Positions 1-4,606 of a stretch of 5,479 nucleotides of DNA are shown here, piece after piece (position 1 is the stretch's first letter; the number at the start of each line of letters is the position of its first letter). Location: the NCBI GenBank assembly GCA_965658275.1, contig CBFHRN010000093.1:1-5479 (forward strand), written 5' to 3'. A model generated the notes under the pieces. That model was not told where the DNA came from. It saw only the letters and a list, made by a program, of their open reading frames with translations, and searched no databases. A program made the position numbers and the translations under genes. Origin of the DNA: Croceimicrobium sp965658275 (lineage in GTDB: Bacteria; Bacteroidota; Bacteroidia; Flavobacteriales; Schleiferiaceae).

Positions 1-334
1 TCAAACTGCGATATTGAACATTTCCAATACCCTCTAGAATTGTATAAGAAGTTTCCAACCATCGCAAACGACCTTCACCATGGTTAATCTGATAACGTAT
101 ACGAGTTCCAGGCTGATCAAAAAAGCGCATCAAGGTTGTGAAGTCCATCTCGTTGATGAATTCCTCCGATAAAAAGTCGGTTAACTTCTTCCCTATCAGC
201 TGTTCTGATTTGAATCCTAAAATGTTTTCCGAACTGGGGGTTGCAAAACGAATGGTATTATCAGCATCATGCAAACAAACCATTTCCGTCGTATGCATAG
301 CAATGAGCTGAAAGACATTCATTGTAGAAAACAT
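1..334 (-). CDS. PAS-domain protein, 3'-truncated by window edge
   Basis: An open minus-strand frame begins at ATG 332-334 and stays open to the left edge, giving 111 visible residues with no stop. The protein reads as a PAS sensory fold almost from its first residues. A strand segment with VCLHDADNTIRFATPSS (about 19-35) leads into ILGF and EQLIGKKLTDFL (38-55), and the later strand carries RWLETSYTIL (91-100), the usual PAS_3-like pattern before a PAC motif. PAS domains sense small ligands, redox state or light, or mediate dimerisation. In Bacteroidota an N-terminal PAS most often belongs to a sensor histidine kinase, but the output domain lies outside the window, so kinase, cyclase or regulator cannot be told apart. 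No signal peptide or membrane segment is visible, so the N-terminus is probably cytoplasmic. A second in-frame ATG four codons downstream (320-322) is an alternative start. No convincing promoter was found upstream. Confidence 0.82.
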   Translation of the reverse strand, partial: MFSTMNVFQLIAMHTTEMVCLHDADNTIRFATPSSENILGFKSEQLIGKKLTDFLSEEFINEMDFTTLMRFFDQPGTRIRYQINHGEGRLRWLETSYTILEGIGNVQYRSL

Positions 335-410
335 TATAAAGTAATTTACACTAACAATATTACAACAAAATTCGTTTAACCCTAACTATAATGCTAGTTT
401 AAAAGATGTC

Positions 411-447
411 TAAAAAAACAAAGGCCTGCTATTTTTAGCAGGCCTTT
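411..447 (-). terminator. Intrinsic terminator of ahcY
   Basis: A perfect 11-bp inverted repeat (420-430 pairs with 437-447, arm AAAGGCCTGCT) encloses a 6-nt loop. Read on the minus strand the hairpin is followed by a T-rich run (revcomp of 411-419, seven consecutive T). It lies 23 nt past the SAHase stop codon and before the PAS gene, so it should separate these two same-strand genes. On the plus strand the trailing sequence is AT-rich but lacks a T run, so one-directional termination is expected. Confidence 0.92.
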
Positions 448-456
448 AAAATTTGA

Positions 457-472
457 TAGTGAAAAATCACTA
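457..472 (-). repeat. Small perfect hairpin over the ahcY stop codon
   Basis: TAGTGA (457-462) and TCACTA (467-472) form a 6-bp perfect stem with a 4-nt AAAA loop. The distal arm includes the TAG stop codon of the SAHase gene. It sits just ahead of the main terminator hairpin in the direction of ahcY transcription. It may protect the 3' end of the message or be chance in AT-rich DNA; no function can be assigned from sequence alone. Confidence 0.35.
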
Positions 473-1786
473 GTATCGATAGTATTCTGGTTTGTAAGGA
501 CCTTCTACTGTAACGCCGATGTATGTAGCTTGCTCTGGAGACAATTCCTCGAGTTCTACACCAATTTTAGCCAAGTGCAATTCGGCCACCTTCTCATCTA
601 ACTTCTTAGGCAAGGTATAAACCTCATTACCGTATTTCTCGGAATTCTTCCACAGCTCAATCTGCGCAAGCGTTTGGTTTGTAAATGAGTTAGACATTAC
701 AAAACTTGGGTGACCAGTGGCACATCCTAAGTTCACCAATCGACCTTGGGCCAAAAGGATAATGTCTTTTCCGTTAATGGTATATTTATCTACCTGTGGT
801 TTTATTTCCACGTGGCTTTCGCCATGATTGGATTTCAACCAAGCTACATCGATTTCATTATCGAAGTGGCCAATATTACATACGATGGCCTTATCCTTCA
901 TATTCTCGAAGTGACGACCAATCACGATATCCTTATTACCTGTAGCGGTGATTACAATGTCTGCTTCCGCAACAGCATTATCCATCTTTTTCACTTCAAA
1001 GCCATCCATAGCCGCTTGTAAAGCACAAATCGGATCGATCTCGGTCACGATTACGCGACAACCCGCTCCTCGCAAAGAAGCCGCTGTTCCTTTACCCACA
1101 TCACCATAACCAGCAACAACTGCCACTTTACCAGCCATCATAATATCCGTGGCACGACGAATGGCGTCCACAGCTGATTCTTTACAACCGTATTTATTAT
1201 CGAACTTTGACTTGGTTACAGAGTCGTTCACATTAATTGCGGGCATCGGAAGCGTGCCGTTTTTCATGCGTTCGTATAGACGGTGCACACCGGTAGTGGT
1301 TTCTTCACTTAGACCTTTAATACCATCGGTTAATTCTGGATAGCGATCAAGAACCATATTGGTTAAATCACCGCCATCATCTAGAATCATATTTAATGGC
1401 TGACGCTCCTCTCCGAAGAATAAGGTTTGCTCAATGCACCAATCAAATTCTTCTTCATTCATCCCCTTCCAAGCATAAACTGGAATATCCGCTTGGGCAA
1501 TTGCCGCAGCAGCGTGATCTTGGGTAGAATAAATATTGCATGAAGACCAGGTTACATCGGCACCTAACTCTACTAAAGTCTCAATAAGCACCGCCGTTTG
1601 GATAGTCATGTGCAAACAACCTGCAATGCGCGCACCTTTCAGAGGCTTCTCTTTTCCGTACTCTTCGCGCAGTGCCATTAGACCTGGCATCTCGGCTTCC
1701 GCCAATTCAATCTCACGTCTTCCCCATTCGGCTAAAGAAATATCTTTAACTTTATACGGGATGTATTTTCCTACAGCTGTACTCAT
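470..1786 (-). CDS. ahcY: S-adenosylhomocysteine hydrolase (adenosylhomocysteinase)
   Basis: This 438-residue cytoplasmic enzyme reversibly splits S-adenosylhomocysteine into adenosine and homocysteine, removing the product inhibitor of SAM-dependent methyltransferases and feeding the methionine cycle. The family signature is intact from end to end. It includes GCLHM with catalytic His59, ILDDGGD with Asp137, SEETTTGVH (160-168) with Glu162, and DSVTKSKFDN with Lys192 and Asp196. The Rossmann NAD-binding loop is GYGDVGKG (226-233), with the acidic ribose ligand Glu249. NIGHFD holds His307 and GHPSF holds His359. The C-terminal tail GPYKPEYYRY carries Lys432 and Tyr436, which in known structures reach into the neighbouring subunit's NAD site. 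Residue roles are transferred from the human enzyme numbering. The length is close to the roughly 430-residue form. The ATG at 1784-1786 follows a well-placed promoter, and the gene ends before a strong terminator, so it is probably monocistronic. I saw no SAM or SAH riboswitch in the short leader. Confidence 0.98.
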   Translation of the reverse strand: MSTAVGKYIPYKVKDISLAEWGRREIELAEAEMPGLMALREEYGKEKPLKGARIAGCLHMTIQTAVLIETLVELGADVTWSSCNIYSTQDHAAAAIAQADIPVYAWKGMNEEEFDWCIEQTLFFGEERQPLNMILDDGGDLTNMVLDRYPELTDGIKGLSEETTTGVHRLYERMKNGTLPMPAINVNDSVTKSKFDNKYGCKESAVDAIRRATDIMMAGKVAVVAGYGDVGKGTAASLRGAGCRVIVTEIDPICALQAAMDGFEVKKMDNAVAEADIVITATGNKDIVIGRHFENMKDKAIVCNIGHFDNEIDVAWLKSNHGESHVEIKPQVDKYTINGKDIILLAQGRLVNLGCATGHPSFVMSNSFTNQTLAQIELWKNSEKYGNEVYTLPKKLDEKVAELHLAKIGVELEELSPEQATYIGVTVEGPYKPEYYRY

Positions 1787-1808
1787 CTTTTATATTCGTA
1801 TTTCAAAA

Positions 1809-1836
1809 TTTGTGCAAAGATACCTTAAGTTCTTTG
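1809..1836 (+). promoter_or_regulatory. Candidate divergent promoter for the PPTase operon
   Basis: TTTG at 1809-1812 lies 16 nt before GTTCTTTG at 1829-1836. The latter keeps the TTTG core of the Bacteroidota -7 element but misses the leading TA, and the spacing is a little short, so this is a weak match. It would start RNA near 1843 and give a leader of about 18 nt before the ATG at 1861. It overlaps the ahcY promoter completely. Confidence 0.35.
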
Positions 1837-1838
1837 CA
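1813..1838. repeat. 8-bp inverted repeat between divergent ahcY and PPTase genes
   Basis: TGCAAAGA (1813-1820) and TCTTTGCA (1831-1838) are perfect reverse complements separated by 10 nt. Each arm contains the TTTG core of the -7 region proposed for one of the two divergent promoters. The repeat may simply reflect two similar promoter cores placed head to head, or may be a dyad bound by a regulator; the sequence does not decide between these. Confidence 0.5.
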
Positions 1839-1845
1839 ATCAAAA
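1815..1845 (-). promoter_or_regulatory. Bacteroidota-type promoter for ahcY
   Basis: On the minus strand, TTTTG (revcomp of 1841-1845) is followed by 18 nt and then TATCTTTG (revcomp of 1815-1822). The second element matches the Bacteroidota -7 consensus TAnnTTTG exactly, and the spacing to the TTTG-like -33 element fits the known range. Transcription would be expected to begin near 1808, leaving a leader of about 20 nt that is A/T-rich with no strong Shine-Dalgarno, as is common in this phylum. The start site is inferred. Confidence 0.75.
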
Positions 1846-1860
1846 GCTAATTATATTCTA

Positions 1861-2490
1861 ATGGCAGTGTATAAACAGTATCAATGGGAGCATCTTCAGG
1901 CACTGGTTTGGGAAATTGAATCCGACCTGGAGGAGAACCAATGGATAGACCTACTGTCGGAAGCAGATCAAGGGCGTTTCAAGCATTTTAAAAACCCTTC
2001 GAAGAAGTTGGAATTTCTAAATACACGGGCGGCCTTACATCACCTCACGGATGGAAATATAGATTTAAGCTATTCAGAACGAGGTGCTCCGCAGCTCAAC
2101 AATTACCGCGGTGTTTCTATTAGTCACAATAAAAAATATGCGGCCGTTGTCGTTAGTAAGGAACATATGGTTGGAATCGACCTAGAAGCTTTTCGCCCTC
2201 AAATGCTCAAACTCACAAAGCGCTTTTTAAGCCAGCAAGAAATCAACTCCCTTTCTAGTTCTAATGAGGAAATCTTTAGCTTGGCTTATTGGAGTGCGAA
2301 AGAAACGCTTATTAAAATTGAGGACGACCCAGGCTTGGATCTCCGTAAAGAAATCCGGATTAGTCCATTTGCCTATCGTGCAACAGGAATGAGTAAAGGA
2401 ATTATTCGAAAAAATGGAAATCTTAAGACTTACCCTTTATTTTTCAAATTCGAAAAAGATTTTTGCCTTTGTTTTAGCTATCAGGCCTGA
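1861..2490 (+). CDS. 4'-phosphopantetheinyl transferase, Sfp/HetI type
   Basis: This 209-residue enzyme should transfer the 4'-phosphopantetheine arm of coenzyme A to a conserved serine of acyl or peptidyl carrier proteins, turning apo into holo forms. All the superfamily landmarks are present. The substrate-binding motif is GVSISHNKKYAAVVVS (84-99). The metal-binding motif is VGIDLE (104-109) with Asp107 and Glu109. The WSAKETLIK block (144-152) supplies Lys147 and Glu148. The length matches the single-chain Sfp-like group (about 200-240 aa) rather than the short AcpS type. I place the start at ATG 1861; the reading frame is open further up to a TTG at 1810, but that would overlap the proposed promoter region and adds 17 unconserved-looking residues. 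The carrier-protein partner is not in the window, so fatty acid, polyketide/flexirubin-type pigment or other substrates are all possible. The next gene starts 44 nt downstream. Confidence 0.93.
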   Translation: MAVYKQYQWEHLQALVWEIESDLEENQWIDLLSEADQGRFKHFKNPSKKLEFLNTRAALHHLTDGNIDLSYSERGAPQLNNYRGVSISHNKKYAAVVVSKEHMVGIDLEAFRPQMLKLTKRFLSQQEINSLSSSNEEIFSLAYWSAKETLIKIEDDPGLDLRKEIRISPFAYRATGMSKGIIRKNGNLKTYPLFFKFEKDFCLCFSYQA

Positions 2491-2520
2491 AAAAATAGTC
2501 CTCCTAATTCTAATATTTAG

Positions 2521-2528
2521 TAGGTTTG
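2521..2528 (+). promoter_or_regulatory. Possible -7 element just before the GGGPS gene
   Basis: TAGGTTTG matches the TAnnTTTG -7 consensus exactly and lies 6 nt before the ATG at 2535. No TTG-like -33 partner is present at the usual distance, so it is an incomplete match. If real, transcription would begin at or very near the ATG and yield an almost leaderless message for the downstream four genes. Confidence 0.25.
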
Positions 2529-2534
2529 TCGAGT

Positions 2535-3281
2535 ATGAGCAAGCCCAATGTTTCGCAAATAATTAACCAAGCCTATCGAGACCGAAAAAAGCTTTTAGCT
2601 GTTCTCATCGATCCCGATAAACCTGTTGCTCAGGAAATTGAATCACTTTGCTACAGTGCTGAGAAAAATGGAGCTGACCTGATCTTTGTAGGTGGCAGCT
2701 TAATGACTAAAGACAATTTAGAGAATTGTTTAGCTGAAATTCGCCAACACACGAGCCTTCCCATTTTATTATTCCCTGGAAGTGTGCTTCAGGTTTCGGA
2801 CTTAGCTGACGGAATTTTATTTTTAAGCCTTATTTCGGGTCGAAACCCTGATTTATTAATTGGTAATCAAGTAATCGCTGCACCCTATCTAAAACAGAGT
2901 AGTCTTGAAATTTTACCAACAGCCTATATGCTTGTTGATTGCGGAAAAACTACTACCGCCATTTACATGAGTAATAGCCAGCCCATACCCTATGATAAAG
3001 CTGAAATAGCGGCGTGTACGGCTATGGCAGGAGAGATGCTTGGCCTTCAGTATTTTTATCTAGATGGGGGGAGTGGCGCTCAAAAAGCCGTGAGTACCGA
3101 AATGATACGCCAAGTTCGAGGTGCGATTGACAGACCTATCATTTTGGGCGGCGGTATCCGAAGTGCGGAAAAAGCTAAAGAATTAGCCCAAGCTGGAGCA
3201 GATGTGATTGTAGTCGGAAATCTTTTTGAATCCAATCCAGAGGCCCTACCTGAGATAGCGGCGGCCATCAAATCCATTTAA
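2535..3281 (+). CDS. Geranylgeranylglyceryl/heptaprenylglyceryl phosphate synthase (PcrB/GGGPS family)
   Basis: This 248-residue TIM-barrel prenyltransferase is expected to join a long polyprenyl diphosphate to sn-glycerol-1-phosphate, forming the ether bond that starts archaeal-type lipids. Family markers appear in order: LIDPDK (24-29), FVGGS (51-55), LLFPGS (78-83), LFLSLISGRNPDLLIG (95-110), PTAYMLVD (128-135), YLDGGSGA (175-182), GGGIRS (205-210) and VIVVGNLFE (224-232). The glycine-rich loops bind the phosphate groups. The overall pattern resembles the group II enzymes found in Bacteroidota and some archaea, for which geranylgeranyl diphosphate use has been shown in Flavobacterium; the prenyl chain length here is inferred. 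I prefer ATG 2535 over an in-frame TTG at 2526, because the TTG lies inside a TAGGTTTG promoter-like element. The stop codon overlaps the next start by one base (TAATG). No glycerol-1-phosphate dehydrogenase gene is visible nearby. Confidence 0.93.
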   Translation: MSKPNVSQIINQAYRDRKKLLAVLIDPDKPVAQEIESLCYSAEKNGADLIFVGGSLMTKDNLENCLAEIRQHTSLPILLFPGSVLQVSDLADGILFLSLISGRNPDLLIGNQVIAAPYLKQSSLEILPTAYMLVDCGKTTTAIYMSNSQPIPYDKAEIAACTAMAGEMLGLQYFYLDGGSGAQKAVSTEMIRQVRGAIDRPIILGGGIRSAEKAKELAQAGADVIVVGNLFESNPEALPEIAAAIKSI

Positions 3282-3544
3282 TGAAAATATCAGTAGAAAT
3301 TTCCAAGTATCCACTAACTGAAAGTTACCTGGACCGGGTAGACGATTTTCTTGAACGATTGCATCAATACCCTAATATTAAGGTCAAAGTAAATCCCATT
3401 AGCACACAGATCTTTGGCGATTCCCAGCTAATTTTCGAAATCTTGGAAGGGGAAATCTGCCGATCTTTCGAAGCGGGTCAAAGTCCCTTTGTTATTAAAG
3501 TGCTTAAAGGGGATTTATCAGAGATGGAAATTAAAGGCTATTAA
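3281..3544 (+). CDS. Small YkoF/MTH1187-like thiamine-binding-family protein
   Basis: This protein of 87 residues opens with MKISVEISKYPL and carries STQIFGD (41-47), a pattern I recognise from single-domain relatives of the thiamine/hydroxymethylpyrimidine-binding YkoF and the MTH1187 (former DUF77) family. These are small ferredoxin-like alpha/beta folds that assemble into dimers or tetramers. In Bacillus YkoF, which has two such repeats, the domains bind thiamine or its pyrimidine precursor. The predicted layout here is strand (1-8), helix (13-29), strand (33-39), strand (42-46), helix (48-64), strand (69-75), matching that fold. There is no signal peptide or membrane segment, so it should act in the cytoplasm. 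The start overlaps the preceding stop by one base and the transporter gene begins one base after its stop, which ties it to vitamin uptake. Ligand binding is inferred from family resemblance and was not tested against profiles. Confidence 0.75.
   Translation: MKISVEISKYPLTESYLDRVDDFLERLHQYPNIKVKVNPISTQIFGDSQLIFEILEGEICRSFEAGQSPFVIKVLKGDLSEMEIKGY
3533..3537 (+). promoter_or_regulatory. Shine-Dalgarno-like AAAGG supporting a TTG start for pnuC
   Basis: AAAGG lies 8 nt before TTG 3546-3548, within the end of the upstream gene. With the upstream stop codon one base before the TTG, it supports a coupled start at this non-ATG codon rather than the earlier in-frame TTG at 3489, which would need a 56-nt overlap. 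Confidence 0.45.
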
Positions 3545-3545
3545 T

Positions 3546-4091
3546 TTGAGGAGCACTGCACTGGAAATAGCAGCCGTTCTATCTAGCCTTGCCTATACCA
3601 TCCTAATTACCTACAACAGTATTTGGTGTTGGTTATTTGCTTTTTTATCGGGCTCGTTGTTTCTAGTTCTTTGTTATGAAAAGAAAATTTTCGCGGAAGT
3701 GGCCCTGCAGGGTTTTTACATTTTCATGGCAGTTTATGGATATTTAAATTGGGGCAAGGGCCTCAGCGAAAGTCCCATACCCCTAGGTTTAAAATCTCAC
3801 CTTATCATTATTGGAACAGCGGGCATTATCGTATTTATTTCCGGTATTTCACTTCGAAACCTGAGCACTTCGAAACTACCGTATTTAGATTCATTTACCA
3901 CCATTTTTAGCATGGTAGCAACCGCTCTCATGGTTTTACTTTATCAAGAAAACTGGTTGTATTGGATTGTGATCGACGGAGTCTCCATCTACCTTTACTA
4001 TAAAAGAGGACTCAAAATCAGCGCCTTACTTTTTGTATTGTATACCCTACTTGCTTTTAACGGATATTTTCAATGGGGCCAACTACAGTAG
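3546..4091 (+). CDS. pnuC: PnuC-family vitamin transporter (nicotinamide riboside or thiamine)
   Basis: This inner-membrane protein has 181 residues and about seven hydrophobic segments (roughly 5-22, 27-45, 50-68, 85-103, 115-133, 138-152 and 158-175), as in the PnuC fold. These carriers work by facilitated diffusion, and import is driven by cytoplasmic phosphorylation of the vitamin. Recognisable family features are IWCW (26-29), the loop after it ending YEKKIFAEVALQGFY (44-58), VYGYLNW (63-69), ENWLYWIVIDGVSIYLYY (135-152) and the ending GYFQW (173-177). The W137-x2-W140-x3-D144 arrangement resembles the motif described for the nicotinamide-riboside branch, but the neighbouring YkoF-like gene would suit the thiamine branch (PnuT), so the substrate is open. 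The start is probably TTG 3546, as no ATG occurs before the third membrane segment. The gene overlaps the downstream kinase by 19 nt. Confidence 0.88.
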   Translation: MRSTALEIAAVLSSLAYTILITYNSIWCWLFAFLSGSLFLVLCYEKKIFAEVALQGFYIFMAVYGYLNWGKGLSESPIPLGLKSHLIIIGTAGIIVFISGISLRNLSTSKLPYLDSFTTIFSMVATALMVLLYQENWLYWIVIDGVSIYLYYKRGLKISALLFVLYTLLAFNGYFQWGQLQ

Positions 4092-4606
4092 TTATTACCG
4101 GCCCAGAAAGCTCTGGCAAATCGGAGTTATGCCAGCTTCTTAGCGATGCTTTGGACTGCACTTGGGTACCAGAATTCGCTCGTGCCTATCTCGAAGAAAA
4201 CGGACCCAGCTACAACGAACATATTCTAGAAACGATTTACCATGGCCATTTAAGGGAGCAAAAGAGGGTAAGGCTTCAGCATAAAGGCTTGGTCATTTTC
4301 GACACCGACTCTATAAATTTTAAGGTTTGGTCTCAAAGGGTGTTTCGCAAAACAAACCCAAAAATCGAAAGAGGCATTCAAGACGAAAATAATCACCTGT
4401 ATCTTATCTGCTATCCAGATTTAGATTGGGAGCCAGATAAGTTGAGAGAAAACCCCAATGACCGCGAGGAGATATTTGAAGATCATCTTCATCTAATTAC
4501 GGAACTGGACAGACCCTTTGAAATCGTAAAAGGTGAAAAAGAAGAGCGACTCAAGAATGCCTTGGCCGCTCTTCAAAAATTAATTCCTTCCAATTTCGCA
4601 GATTAA
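4073..4606 (+). CDS. NadR-like ATPase / ribosylnicotinamide kinase-type protein
   Basis: This 177-residue P-loop protein corresponds to the C-terminal kinase domain of NadR without the DNA-binding and adenylyltransferase domains. It has a Walker A motif GPESSGKS (10-17), PEFARAYL (33-40, like the EYGRDY segment of NadR), an acidic strand VIFDTDS (74-80) in the Walker B position, and a lid region containing DWEPDKLRENPNDREE (118-133) with several arginines. In NadR this domain phosphorylates nicotinamide riboside to NMN with ATP. The overlap of 19 nt with the PnuC-family gene strongly suggests that the kinase traps the compound that PnuC brings in. Because a thiamine-binding-type gene is in the same operon, another vitamin such as thiamine is a possible substrate. 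The missing adenylyltransferase domain means that NMN would need a separate enzyme for conversion to NAD. The stop codon shares bases with the stop of the convergent receptor gene. Confidence 0.88.
   Translation: MGPTTVVITGPESSGKSELCQLLSDALDCTWVPEFARAYLEENGPSYNEHILETIYHGHLREQKRVRLQHKGLVIFDTDSINFKVWSQRVFRKTNPKIERGIQDENNHLYLICYPDLDWEPDKLRENPNDREEIFEDHLHLITELDRPFEIVKGEKEERLKNALAALQKLIPSNFAD

Noticed and set aside
335..410. Promoter for the PAS gene (TAATATTG on the minus strand)
   Set aside because: One mismatch to the -7 consensus and no clear -33 partner in AT-rich DNA; not distinguishable from chance.
746..1343. Plus-strand open frames at 746-1021 and 1149-1343 inside ahcY
   Set aside because: They lie antisense to a fully conserved enzyme and their translations show no family pattern.
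1536..1850. Plus-strand open frame across the ahcY start
   Set aside because: Antisense to conserved SAHase N-terminal coding sequence; no recognisable protein features.
1810..1860. TTG 1810 as the PPTase start
   Set aside because: Would place the start inside the overlapping promoter region; ATG 1861 gives a normal-length family member.
1787..1860. SAM or SAH riboswitch in the ahcY leader
   Set aside because: The expected leader is only about 20 nt, too short for any known aptamer of these classes.
2481..2490. Palindrome TCAGGCCTGA followed by A-rich DNA at the PPTase stop, as a terminator
   Set aside because: The 10-bp palindrome has no room for a loop beyond a 3-bp stem, and no T run follows it on the plus strand.
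3080..3277. Minus-strand open frame inside the GGGPS gene
   Set aside because: Antisense to conserved GGGIRS-region codons; no independent support.
2491..3280. TPP riboswitch (THI box) ahead of the vitamin cassette
   Set aside because: I looked for the CTGAGA and ACCTGATCTGG-type conserved blocks upstream of the cassette and saw none; the upstream DNA is coding or only 44 nt long.
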